Shown here: in pieces, positions 10,151-18,085 of the stretch
Layout of the letters: each line of letters begins with the position of its first letter
Position numbering within the stretch: position 1 is the first letter of the stretch
Assembly: GCA_050263095.1 (NCBI GenBank)
Contig: JBLNEW010000087.1
Coordinates: forward strand, 1 to 54,546
Direction of reading: 5' to 3'
Source: FEB-35 sp050263095
GTDB taxonomy: Bacteria; Desulfobacterota; Deferrimicrobia; Deferrimicrobiales; Deferrimicrobiaceae
DNA: 54,546 nucleotides
Notes under the pieces: generated by a model
Databases searched by the model: none
Told to the model about the DNA's origin: nothing
What the model saw: only the letters and a program-made list of their open reading frames with translations
Translations under genes and position numbers: made by a program

Positions 10151-10888
10151 ATGACACCGTCCGACGCCGGCTTTAGAAACGCAATCGACGCAGTTGAGGG
10201 TTGCCGTTCCCTGTGCGTTCTGACCGGAGCGGGCGTCTCCGCGGAGAGCGGCGTGCCCACGTTCCGCGGGCCCGGTGGATTGTGGAGGAACCGGGACCCC
10301 ATGTCGCTCGCCACGCCGGAAGCGTTCGCCGCGGACCCCAAGACGGTCTGGGAGTGGTACCAGTGGCGCCGCGAGCTGATCCGGAAATGCTCGCCCAACC
10401 CCGGCCACCGGGCGATCGCCACGATCGAGGGGAGGAAGGCGGAATTCCTCCTCGTCACCCAGAACGTCGACGGACTGCACCGGGCGGCGGGATCGAGGAA
10501 GATGGTGGAATTCCACGGCAGCATCTGGGACGTCCGGTGCGTCGGGTGCGGGCGCGAGGAGGAGATCCGGTCCGAATTCGCCGTTCTTCCTCCCCGCTGC
10601 CCGGCCTGCGGCTCCCTGCTTCGTCCGGGCGTGGTCTGGTTCGGGGAGCAGATCCCCCGCGAAGCGCTCGATGCGTCCATCGCGATGGTGGAGCGGTGCG
10701 AAGTCCTTTTGGTCGCGGGCACCTCCTCGGTAGTGCAGCCGTCGGCGTCGTTCGCTTTCCAGGTCGCACGCAGGGGCGGGAAGGTTATCGAGGTGAATCT
10801 CGACGCGACGCCGGTCTCGGAAGCGGCCGTCTTCTCGTTCCGCGGGAAAGCCGGTGAACTCCTGCCGGCGATCCTGGGCGGGCCTTAG
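10151..10888 (+). CDS. cobB: NAD-dependent protein deacylase (sirtuin, CobB/SIRT5-type class III)
   Basis: Removes acyl groups from lysine using NAD+, giving O-acyl-ADP-ribose and nicotinamide. The 245 residues include GAGVSAESGVPTFRG (NAD binding), TQNVDGLH, catalytic H122 in FHGS, a zinc site C130/C133/C150/C153, and GTSSVVQPSA near the end. Y70 and R73 (Y-Q-W-R) match the YxxR pair that favours succinyl and malonyl lysine in class III sirtuins, so desuccinylase activity is plausible. ATG 10151 was chosen because AAGGA at 10137-10141 is 9 nt upstream and the family core starts soon after; an ATG at 10106 would add 15 residues. It stands alone between two transcription units. Confidence 0.93.
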   Translation: MTPSDAGFRNAIDAVEGCRSLCVLTGAGVSAESGVPTFRGPGGLWRNRDPMSLATPEAFAADPKTVWEWYQWRRELIRKCSPNPGHRAIATIEGRKAEFLLVTQNVDGLHRAAGSRKMVEFHGSIWDVRCVGCGREEEIRSEFAVLPPRCPACGSLLRPGVVWFGEQIPREALDASIAMVERCEVLLVAGTSSVVQPSASFAFQVARRGGKVIEVNLDATPVSEAAVFSFRGKAGELLPAILGGP

Positions 10889-10900
10889 GGTCGATCCGCC

Positions 10901-10929
10901 TTGACGCGGGGGCGCGAAATTCCAATAAT
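10901..10929 (+). promoter_or_regulatory. Sigma70-type promoter for the aldolase transcription unit
   Basis: TTGACG (10901-10906), 17-nt spacer, AATAAT (10924-10929): five of six matches in each box. Start of transcription is expected near 10936, just ahead of the GGAGGA ribosome site at 10945-10950. Confidence 0.65.
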
Positions 10930-10956
10930 GATGGGAATCTCGACGGAGGACCTCAT

Positions 10957-12045
10957 ATGAACTTGACGGCGTTGAAGAAGTTCGTGCCGCCGAACGCCGC
11001 GGCCAGGATCCCGATGGACAATCCCGCCTGCCCGGTCAACGGACGCGACGTCTTCAAGGCCCTCTCGCCGCACAAGACGATCGTCATGGCGTGCAACATC
11101 CGGATCCCCTCGGTGATCCCGGGTATCATGAAGGCCGCCGAGGAGCTGGGGGCGGTCGTCGCGTTCGAGCTGGCGAAGACGGAAGGGAACGTGGACGGCG
11201 GATATACGGGGATGAATCCGCAGATATTCGTCGACACGATCCTCGCCTATGCGAAAAAGGTGAACTTCTCCGTTCCGTTCGTCATCCACGGCGACCACAT
11301 CACGGTGAAGAACAGCTCCGCCAAGGAGATCGACGATGCCCGCGCCTTGATCGCCGCCGAGCTTGCGGCCGGGTACACGTCGTTCGCCATAGACGCCTCC
11401 TTCAACCCGATCCCGGACAACGCGCGCATAACCGTGGAGCTCTCCGCCCCGATAAGGGCCAGGAATCTCGGGCTCGAGGTGGAGGTCGGGGAGATCAAAT
11501 CCGCGGGGAGCGAGTCGGCGCTGTCGACCGTGGAAGAGGCGGTCGAGCTGATGGATCTGCTCTCCGCCGCGGGGGTCGCGCCGGATCTGCTCGCCGTCAA
11601 CAACGGCTCCAAGCACGGCAACTACCTCGAAGGGGAGAAGATCTTCATCGACCTCGAGCGGACCGGGCAGATTCATGCGGCGGTCCACGGCCGTTTCGGC
11701 GTCGACATAGCGCAGCACGGCATCACCGGAACGCCGCTGCATCTCATAGGCCGGTTCGCCGACTACGGGATCCGCAAGGGAAACGTCGGCACGCAGTGGC
11801 AGAACATCGCCCACCAGGGTCTGCCTCCAGCGCTGATGCAGAGGATGCGGGAGTGGGCCAAGGGCGCCGGAAAGGACATCAAGTTCGCCACGAAGCAATT
11901 CAAGGCGGAGATCGACGCGATACCGGCGGAGTTCGCGGGGAAGATAGAGGAGGCCGCCCGCCGGGAAGCCCTGCAGCTCTTCCGCGCGTTCCGCGCCGAG
12001 GGGACCGCGAAGATCGTCGCCGATACCCTGGCAGTCAGGGCGTAG
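10957..12045 (+). CDS. Class II fructose-bisphosphate aldolase family protein
   Basis: The 362-residue product has the class II (metal-dependent) ketose-bisphosphate aldolase pattern: metal and catalytic residues H111-G-D113-H114, a conserved FAIDAS strand, EVEVGEI, zinc-type H220 in NNGSKHGNY, and H254 in AQHGITGTP where classical enzymes have the HGGSG phosphate loop. It probably cleaves or forms fructose 1,6-bisphosphate in glycolysis/gluconeogenesis, but the divergent loops leave a related ketose phosphate possible. The start has GGAGGA 6 nt upstream and its own promoter at 10901-10929. It differs from E. coli FbaA in motif details, so I give no gene symbol. Confidence 0.82.
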   Translation: MNLTALKKFVPPNAAARIPMDNPACPVNGRDVFKALSPHKTIVMACNIRIPSVIPGIMKAAEELGAVVAFELAKTEGNVDGGYTGMNPQIFVDTILAYAKKVNFSVPFVIHGDHITVKNSSAKEIDDARALIAAELAAGYTSFAIDASFNPIPDNARITVELSAPIRARNLGLEVEVGEIKSAGSESALSTVEEAVELMDLLSAAGVAPDLLAVNNGSKHGNYLEGEKIFIDLERTGQIHAAVHGRFGVDIAQHGITGTPLHLIGRFADYGIRKGNVGTQWQNIAHQGLPPALMQRMREWAKGAGKDIKFATKQFKAEIDAIPAEFAGKIEEAARREALQLFRAFRAEGTAKIVADTLAVRA

Positions 12046-12053
12046 CGGAACGT

Positions 12054-12605
12054 TTGAGGATCGTGGCGGGGAAATGGCGGGGAAGGGCCCTGCGGGCCCC
12101 GAAAGGAATGGCGGTCAGGCCCACGTCCGACCGGGTCAGGGAAGCGATATTCGACATCCTCGGGGAAAGCGTTGATGGCGCCGCCGTCCTGGATCTTTTC
12201 GCCGGAAGCGGTGCGCTGGGCCTGGAGGCGCTCTCCCGCGGGTCGTCGAGCGCGGTGTTCGTCGAATCGGATCCGGCCGCGTTCGGCGTTCTGGGAACGA
12301 ACATCGCATCGCTAGGCGCCGCGGAAGCGGAATGCCTCCACATGGATTTCCGGCAGGCGCTTCGCCGCCTGCGGGCACGATCGACGCGGTTCGGCATCGT
12401 GTTTCTGGACCCACCCTACGGGAAGGGGCTCGCCGCGTACTCCGCCGCGGACCTTGTCCGGGCGGGTATTCTTCAGCCGGGATGCACGGTCGTGGTCGAG
12501 GAGGCGTTCCGCGCTCCCGATGCCGCGTTCCCGGCGGGCTGGGAGCTCTCCGTCGACAGGCGCTACGGCGACACGAGGGTGACGATGTTCAGGGTTCCAT
12601 CCTGA
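12054..12605 (+). CDS. rsmD: 16S rRNA (guanine(966)-N(2))-methyltransferase
   Basis: SAM-dependent methylation of G966 in 16S rRNA. The 183-residue product starts LRIVAGKWRGR, matching the family opening MRIIAGxxRGR. It has RPTSDRVREAIFDIL, the SAM-binding VLDLFAGSGALGLEALSRG, VFVESD, and the catalytic LDPPYGKG. TTG 12054-12056 is the start because it falls exactly at the family N-terminus; no ATG or GTG fits as well (GTG 12063 would remove the first three residues). The gene begins 9 bp after the aldolase and is followed by coaD, a very common bacterial pair. Confidence 0.93.
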   Translation: MRIVAGKWRGRALRAPKGMAVRPTSDRVREAIFDILGESVDGAAVLDLFAGSGALGLEALSRGSSSAVFVESDPAAFGVLGTNIASLGAAEAECLHMDFRQALRRLRARSTRFGIVFLDPPYGKGLAAYSAADLVRAGILQPGCTVVVEEAFRAPDAAFPAGWELSVDRRYGDTRVTMFRVPS

Positions 12606-12639
12606 ACGGAAGAGCGAATTTTTCCGAGAGGGAGAACAG

Positions 12640-13128
12640 ATGAGGACGGTCGCGGTCTACCCCGGTTCGTTCGACCCCCCTACCTTCGGCCATCTGGACA
12701 TAATCGAGCGGTCGTCCAGGGTGTTCTCCAGGGTGATAGTCGCCGTGGCCATGAACATACGGAAGAACATAATGTTCACTCCCGCGGAGCGGGTGGCCAT
12801 GCTGCGCAGGCTGACGCGGCCGTACTCCAACGTGGAGATCCACTCCTTCAAGGGACTCCTGGTCGATTACGCCCGCGACAAGGGAGCCCACGTGCTTGTG
12901 CGGGGGCTGCGGGCGATTTCGGACTTCGAGTATGAATTCCAGATGGCGCACATGAACAAGAAGCTGGCGCCGGACGTGGACACGGTCTTCATGATGACCG
13001 GGGAGCGGTACTCCTACATAAGCTCAAACATCGTCAAGGAGATCGCCGGCTTCGGCGGTAAAATCGACGACCTCGTTCCCGTCCTGGTCAGGGATCAGGT
13101 CCTTCGGAAAATCGATAAGAGCAGGTAA
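12640..13128 (+). CDS. coaD: Pantetheine-phosphate adenylyltransferase
   Basis: Transfers AMP from ATP to 4'-phosphopantetheine, the fourth step of coenzyme A synthesis. The 162 residues match the family. The nucleotidyltransferase motif YPGSFDPPTFGHLDII (T/HxGH with H18), RGLRAISDFEYE and ISSNIVKEIA are all present. ATG 12640 is preceded by GGGAG within GAGAGGGAGAACAG. Another coenzyme A gene, coaBC, lies 6 kb downstream; coaA/coaX and coaE are not in the window. Confidence 0.97.
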   Translation: MRTVAVYPGSFDPPTFGHLDIIERSSRVFSRVIVAVAMNIRKNIMFTPAERVAMLRRLTRPYSNVEIHSFKGLLVDYARDKGAHVLVRGLRAISDFEYEFQMAHMNKKLAPDVDTVFMMTGERYSYISSNIVKEIAGFGGKIDDLVPVLVRDQVLRKIDKSR

Positions 13129-13160
13129 CCAGACACCGCATCCGTGGAAAGGAGCGCAAC

Positions 13161-14360
13161 ATGATGAAGCTTGCAGGAAGGGTGGGTAAAATCAAGCCGT
13201 CACCGACGCTTGCGATCACGAGCAAGGCGAAGGCCATGAAGGCGCAGGGAATCGACGTGGTCGGCTTCGGCGCGGGAGAGCCTGATTTCGACACTCCCGA
13301 TCACATCAAGGAGGCGGCGAAGAAGGCGCTGGACGCCGGATACACGAAATACACGCCGGTCCCCGGCTCGCCGGAGCTCAAGGACGCGATCATCGCCAAG
13401 CTGAAACGGGACAACGGGCTCGAATACGGCCGGGAGAACATCATCGTGTCGCTGGGCGCCAAGCATTCCATCTACAACGTGGCGCAGGCATTCATCGACA
13501 AGGGGGACGAGGTCGTCATCCCTGCCCCGTACTGGGTCTCCTATCCCGACATCGCCCTGCTTGCCGGCGGCACTCCGGTGATCGTCGAGACGTCGCAGAA
13601 AAACGGGTTCAAGATGACGGCCGCGCAGCTCGACAAGGCGATCACCCCAAGGACGAAATGCGTGGTGCTGAACAGCCCTTCCAACCCCACGGGTTCGGCG
13701 TACTCGAAGGGAGAGCTCGAAAAGCTGTCTAAGGTTATCGTCAAGCGGGACGTCACCGTCCTCTCCGACGAGATATACGAGAAGCTCGTTTACGACGGGT
13801 TCGAGTTCGCGAGCATCGCCTCGTTCGGACCGGAGATCAAGAAGCGAACGATCCTCGTGAACGGGCTGTCCAAGGCGTTCTCGATGACCGGCTGGCGGAT
13901 CGGCTACGTCGCGGCCGACAAGGACCTGGTGGCGGCGATGAACAACATCCAGAGCCAGAGCACATCCAACCCCGTCTCCTTCTGCGACAAGGCGGCGATC
14001 ACCGCTCTGAACGGCCCGCAGGAGTTCATGAAGGACTGGGTGGCGGAGTTCGACAAGCGCCGCCGCTACATCGTCGACCGGCTGAACGGAATCCCGGGCG
14101 TGACCTGCCTGTTGCCGCAGGGGGCGTTTTACGTATTCCCGAACTTCTCGAAGGTGTACGGGAAAAGCACCCCTTCCGGGAAGAGGATCGGCAACTCGAC
14201 CGAACTTGCCGCCTACCTGCTCGAGGAGCACAAGGTCGCTTCCGTGCCGGGCGTCGCATTCGGCGAGGACGCGTGCCAGAGGCTCTCATACGCAACGTCG
14301 ATGGCCAAAATCGTCAAGGGGCTCGACCGGATCGAGGCTGCCGTCAAGGCGCTCAAGTAG
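13161..14360 (+). CDS. Class I/II pyridoxal-phosphate aminotransferase, aspartate (1-beta) type
   Basis: PLP enzyme of 399 residues, probably aspartate aminotransferase and possibly also prephenate-active as in the 1-beta subgroup. Motifs: GAGEPDFDTPDHIK, YTPVPGSPELKDAI, the N/P motif NSPSNPTGSAYS, DEIYEKLVYDG, and PLP lysine K238 in NGLSKAFSMTGWR, then RLSYATS with the substrate carboxylate Arg. GGAG at 13151-13154 is 6 nt before ATG 13161; a second ATG follows at once. The gene is 32 bp from coaD and ends facing the Nudix gene. Confidence 0.9.
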   Translation: MMKLAGRVGKIKPSPTLAITSKAKAMKAQGIDVVGFGAGEPDFDTPDHIKEAAKKALDAGYTKYTPVPGSPELKDAIIAKLKRDNGLEYGRENIIVSLGAKHSIYNVAQAFIDKGDEVVIPAPYWVSYPDIALLAGGTPVIVETSQKNGFKMTAAQLDKAITPRTKCVVLNSPSNPTGSAYSKGELEKLSKVIVKRDVTVLSDEIYEKLVYDGFEFASIASFGPEIKKRTILVNGLSKAFSMTGWRIGYVAADKDLVAAMNNIQSQSTSNPVSFCDKAAITALNGPQEFMKDWVAEFDKRRRYIVDRLNGIPGVTCLLPQGAFYVFPNFSKVYGKSTPSGKRIGNSTELAAYLLEEHKVASVPGVAFGEDACQRLSYATSMAKIVKGLDRIEAAVKALK

Positions 14361-14386
14361 TCCGTATCCTGGCAAGCGATGGAGTG

Positions 14387-14405
14387 CTCCGCGGCTGTCG
14401 CGGAG
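14387..14405. terminator. Possible bidirectional hairpin between convergent genes
   Basis: A perfect 7-bp inverted repeat (14387-14393 with 14399-14405, loop GCTGT) lies between the ends of the aminotransferase and the Nudix gene. There is no T-run on either side, so intrinsic termination is doubtful. Confidence 0.3.
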
Positions 14406-14432
14406 GCCATTCCCGGGATGCGTGTCGGGCGC

Positions 14433-14846
14433 CTAGATCGGGCGCTCGCCGGTCTTCTTGAAGCGGAAGTAGTCGGCGAGGATCTGCGCGTGGTCGAAGG
14501 CGAGCGGCGACGGGAGGTCGCGCTCCGAGAAAAGCCGCGCCTCGACGGCGTCGTCGGCCCCTTTAGGCGTTCCTTCCGCTTTCCCCACGTAAACCGTTGA
14601 TATCGTGTGCCTGCGCGCGTCGCGCGCCGGGTCCGAATAGACGCCCAGCAATCCCGTCAGGGTGACGCGCAGCCCCGTCTCTTCAAGAGCCTCCCGGACG
14701 GCGGCGTCCTGCGCTTTTTCGCCATGGTCGATGAATCCGCCTGGGATCGCCCAACCCGGCGGAGGGTGCTTGCGCCTGACAAGCACGACAAGGCCCTCGA
14801 CTTCGATGATCACGTCGACCGTGGGGACGGGCGGGTCCGGTTTCAT
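14433..14846 (-). CDS. Nudix hydrolase
   Basis: The 137-residue product hydrolyses a nucleoside diphosphate linked to X. The Nudix box GX5EX7REUXEEXGU is intact at residues 37-59 (G37, E43, R51, E52, E55, E56, G58). A GWAIPGGF segment precedes it, as in ADP-ribose pyrophosphatase-like and MutT-like members. Substrate cannot be set from the sequence. ATG 14844-14846 has AGGGGG about 7 nt upstream on the minus strand. It shares a 37-bp divergent spacer with the LysE-type gene. An isolated single-gene unit on the minus strand. Confidence 0.9.
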   Translation of the reverse strand: MKPDPPVPTVDVIIEVEGLVVLVRRKHPPPGWAIPGGFIDHGEKAQDAAVREALEETGLRVTLTGLLGVYSDPARDARRHTISTVYVGKAEGTPKGADDAVEARLFSERDLPSPLAFDHAQILADYFRFKKTGERPI

Positions 14847-14883
14847 GCGTGATCCCCCTATTTATGCTATAAAATTCTACTAT
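14847..14883. promoter_or_regulatory. Compact divergent promoter region; extended -10 for the LysE-type gene
   Basis: This 37-bp AT-rich spacer separates the divergent Nudix and LysE-type genes. On the plus strand TG (14865-14866), one base, then TATAAA (14868-14873) is a good extended -10, with no clear -35. Transcription would begin near 14880, only a few bases before ATG 14884, so the message would be leaderless or nearly so; no Shine-Dalgarno is present. The minus-strand side carries the AGGGGG ribosome site of the Nudix gene and AT-rich matter that could be its -10. Confidence 0.5.
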
Positions 14884-15558
14884 ATGAATTTCGCGAATCC
14901 CGCCGCAATCTTCGTGTCTTCCTTCATCATTGCGCTCTCCGGGGCGCTGATGCCGGGGCCGCTGCTTGCGGTGACCATACGGGACACCACCCGCCGAGGT
15001 TTCGTCGCTGCGCCGCTGCTCGTCCTGGGGCACGGGATCCTTGAACTCGGGCTCCTGGCGCTTCTCTTGCTGGGGCTGGCGGAGTGGCTGAAAGGAGAGG
15101 CGGCGACTACCGTCATCGCCCTTGCGGGGGCAGGCGCTCTTTTGTGGATGGCGGCGGGGATGGCGCGCGAGGTCCGGTCCCTGCGCTTCGACGCGGGCGC
15201 CGCCGATGCATCGACGCCGCGGAAGGAAGGAGCGGGAAGCCTCTGGCGTCCGGTGGCCGACGGCATCGTCGCATCGGTATCCAACCCGTACTGGTCTCTC
15301 TGGTGGGCGACGATAGGGCTCGGGTACCTGGCGCTGTCCCGCAGCCAGGGCCTCGCCGGCGTCGCCTTCTTTTTCGCCGGCCACATCCTTGCCGACGCCG
15401 CCTGGTTCATGTTCGTAGGCCTTACGGTGTCGGCCGGGCGCGGGCGGTTCACCGACCGCATCTACCGCGGGGTAGTAGGCGTCTGCGCCGGATTCCTCTT
15501 CTTCTTCGCGCTGTCGTTCGGGTATTTCGGGGTGACGAAGCTGTTCCGCCTGCTGTGA
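14884..15558 (+). CDS. LysE/RhtB-family exporter-like membrane protein
   Basis: Integral inner-membrane protein of 224 residues with about six hydrophobic segments. The N-terminal motif ALMPGPLLAVTIRDTTRRG is the LysE-superfamily signature around PGP, and SVSNPYWSLWWATIG matches the second conserved half-site (NP in a membrane segment). Family members export amino acids or related small molecules by proton antiport; the substrate here is unknown. The start at ATG 14884 is fixed by the family N-terminus; there is no ribosome binding site. It is followed after 28 bp by the sugar nucleotidyltransferase fusion. Confidence 0.83.
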   Translation: MNFANPAAIFVSSFIIALSGALMPGPLLAVTIRDTTRRGFVAAPLLVLGHGILELGLLALLLLGLAEWLKGEAATTVIALAGAGALLWMAAGMAREVRSLRFDAGAADASTPRKEGAGSLWRPVADGIVASVSNPYWSLWWATIGLGYLALSRSQGLAGVAFFFAGHILADAAWFMFVGLTVSAGRGRFTDRIYRGVVGVCAGFLFFFALSFGYFGVTKLFRLL

Positions 15559-15586
15559 ACCGAAAAACCTCGCAAGGAGGCCGATC

Positions 15587-18085
15587 ATGAAGGCTGTCGT
15601 GATGGCCGGGGGATTCGGAACCAGGTTGCGGCCCCTGACGGAAAAGCTGCCGAAGCCCATGGCGTACGTGGCCAACCGTCCCATGATGGAGCACGTGATC
15701 CGCCTGCTCGCCAAGGAGGGGATCACCGACCTCGAAGTCCTGCTCTATTTCTACCCTGAGAAGATAACATCCTACTTCGGAGACGGATCCCGCTGGGGGG
15801 TGAGGATCAATTACGTCGGAGCCGAGGCCGACTACGGAACCGCGGGGGCGGTCAAGATGGCCGAGGAGCGGCTGAACGGCGCGTTCCTGGTCATAAGCGC
15901 GGACATCATCACGGATTTCGACCTGTCCAAGGCCCTGGAGTTCCACACCGAGCGAAAGGCCGCCGCGACGATCGTGCTCACCAGGGTCCCCAACCCGCTC
16001 CAGTACGGCATCGTCCTGACGGAGGAGGACGGCCGCATCGTACGGTTCCTGGAGAAGCCTTCCTGGGGCGAGGTGTTCTCCGACACGATAAACACCGGGA
16101 TCTATATCATTGAGCCCGAAGTGCTCTCCCTGATCCCGGAGAAGAAGAACTTCGATTTCAGCAAGAACCTCTTCCCCGCGATGCTTTCGCGGGGGGACCG
16201 CCTCCTGGGTTACATCGCGGAGGGGTACTGGAAAGACGTCGGCAACCTGTCCGAGTACCTGAACGTGCACCTGGATATCCTCGCCGGGAAGGCCGCCATC
16301 GAGTTCGAGGGGAAGAAAGCCGGCGGCGCCAACGTCTGGATCGGCGAGAATACCCACGTCGAATACACCACGGAGCTGAAAAACGTCGTCATCGGAAAAA
16401 ACTGCTCCGTATCGGGAGGGGCCGTCGTCGAGAACTCGGTGCTCGGGGACGGGTGCACGGTGGAGGACGGCTCCGTCGTCCAGTCCTCCGTCGTTTGGCC
16501 ACGCACGATAATACACAAGGGCGCCCGGCTCCTCGAGAACATCATCGGCTCGGACTGCGAGATAAAGGGACGCGCGTTCCTCGCCGAGAGGGCGGTCATA
16601 AGCGACCATTGCCGCATAGGGACCGAGGCCGTAGTCAAGGCGAACGTGAAGGTCTGGCCCCACAAGGTGGTCGAGGACGGAGCGGTTCTCTCGTCATCGC
16701 TCATATGGGGGGAGAAGTGGGCGCGTTCCCTGTTCGGCGCCTACGGCATCTACGGCCTGGCGAACCTGGAGATCTCTCCGGAGTTCGCGGCGAAGCTGGG
16801 CGCCGCATACGCCGCGACGTTCGGCAGGAAGGTGGTGCTTTCCACCAGCAGGGACAGCCACAAGGCCTCCCGCATGATCAACAGGGCGATCATGACCGGG
16901 ATGCTTTCGGTGGGCGTCGACGTCCACGATTACGGGGTAACGCCGCTGCCGGTGGTGCGGTTCCTGGCGCGCAGCCACCGGGACGAGCGCGGGGGGGTCC
17001 ATACCCGGAAGAGCCCCTTCGACGCCAAGTTCATCGACCTCAAGTTCTTCGACGATTCCGGCCTCGACCTTTCGATGGGACTCGAGAAGAACATCGAGTC
17101 TCTTTTCTTCCGCGAGGATTTCGTCCGCGCGGAAATAGAGGATACCGGGCAGATATCCTTCCCGGTCGGTGGATTCGACACTTACGTGGACGGCTTCCTG
17201 AAATCGGTCGACGAGGAGACGATCCGCGGGCGCGGATTCAACATCGTCATCGATTACTCGTACGGCGCATCCGCCCTCATATTCCCCCGCATCCTGGGGA
17301 GGCTCGGGGTCGAGACCGTTGCGCTTAACGCCATGCTGGACCCGGAGAAGATCACCCGGACGCAGGAGGAGTTCGACAGGGGCCTGCACCACCTTTCCGC
17401 CATAGCGCGGTCGCTGTCCGCCGGCTTCGGCGTGATGATCGACACCGGCGGGGAAAAGATCTTCCTGATCGACGAAAAAGGCGACGTCCTCTCCGACTGG
17501 GCCGCGCTCCAGATCATCTGCCTGCTGATCTGCCGGAAGAGCCGCAAAGGCTCGGTCGGCGTGCCGGTGACCGCTTCCCGCAATATCGAAAAGATCGCCG
17601 CGAAGTTCGGGATGGACGTGGTGCGCAGCCGGACCCTGCCGCGATCGCTCGTGGAAACCGCCTCCCGGGACGGGGTGATATTCGTCGGCGACGGCAACGG
17701 CGGCTACGTCTTCCCCCGGTTCCAGCCGGCATTCGACGGCATGTTCGCGATCGTCAAGCTGATGGAGCTCCTGGCCGGGGAGGAGCGCACGCTCTCCGAC
17801 GTCCTGCGGGAGATCCCCCCGACTGCGTTCGTGCAGAAGAAGATTCCCTGCCCCTGGGAGCACAAGGGCACACTGATGAGGCTCGTATCGGACCATGCCA
17901 AGGGGAAGCCCAGCCAGTTCATCGACGGCGTGAAGATATTCCACGGCGAGGACTGGGCGCTCATCTACCCCAGCCAGGACGAGGCGTACTTCCACCTGTG
18001 CGTCGAGGCGGAGGACAGGCGAAACGCCGAGGGCATCGCGTTCGAATACATGGAACTCTTTTCCTCCTGGAGCAAGGGCCTGTGA
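15587..18085 (+). CDS. Sugar-1-phosphate nucleotidyltransferase fused to hexapeptide repeats and a degenerate phosphomutase domain
   Basis: The product has 832 residues. Residues 1-230 are a nucleotidyltransferase with AGGFGTRLRPLTEKLPKP (7-24) and SADIITDFD, of the mannose-1-phosphate guanylyltransferase/glucose-1-phosphate type (COG1208-like). Residues about 245-370 are left-handed beta-helix hexapeptide repeats. Residues about 375-832 follow the fold of alpha-D-phosphohexomutases, but the active-site motifs are altered: HTRKSPF (472-478) replaces TASHNP, DTGGEK (619-624) replaces DGDxDR, GDGNGG (701-706) replaces GExSGH, and YPSQDEA (794-800) replaces RPSGTEP. I infer an active nucleotidyltransferase with a non-catalytic or altered mutase domain, feeding surface polysaccharide or glycan synthesis. 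AAGGAGG at 15574-15580 is 6 nt before the start. Confidence 0.88.
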   Translation: MKAVVMAGGFGTRLRPLTEKLPKPMAYVANRPMMEHVIRLLAKEGITDLEVLLYFYPEKITSYFGDGSRWGVRINYVGAEADYGTAGAVKMAEERLNGAFLVISADIITDFDLSKALEFHTERKAAATIVLTRVPNPLQYGIVLTEEDGRIVRFLEKPSWGEVFSDTINTGIYIIEPEVLSLIPEKKNFDFSKNLFPAMLSRGDRLLGYIAEGYWKDVGNLSEYLNVHLDILAGKAAIEFEGKKAGGANVWIGENTHVEYTTELKNVVIGKNCSVSGGAVVENSVLGDGCTVEDGSVVQSSVVWPRTIIHKGARLLENIIGSDCEIKGRAFLAERAVISDHCRIGTEAVVKANVKVWPHKVVEDGAVLSSSLIWGEKWARSLFGAYGIYGLANLEISPEFAAKLGAAYAATFGRKVVLSTSRDSHKASRMINRAIMTGMLSVGVDVHDYGVTPLPVVRFLARSHRDERGGVHTRKSPFDAKFIDLKFFDDSGLDLSMGLEKNIESLFFREDFVRAEIEDTGQISFPVGGFDTYVDGFLKSVDEETIRGRGFNIVIDYSYGASALIFPRILGRLGVETVALNAMLDPEKITRTQEEFDRGLHHLSAIARSLSAGFGVMIDTGGEKIFLIDEKGDVLSDWAALQIICLLICRKSRKGSVGVPVTASRNIEKIAAKFGMDVVRSRTLPRSLVETASRDGVIFVGDGNGGYVFPRFQPAFDGMFAIVKLMELLAGEERTLSDVLREIPPTAFVQKKIPCPWEHKGTLMRLVSDHAKGKPSQFIDGVKIFHGEDWALIYPSQDEAYFHLCVEAEDRRNAEGIAFEYMELFSSWSKGL

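Noticed and set aside
11091..12053. A plus-strand frame through the aldolase gene that continues into rsmD
   Set aside because: The aldolase part is out of frame and Arg/Gly-rich; only the part from 12054 matches RsmD.
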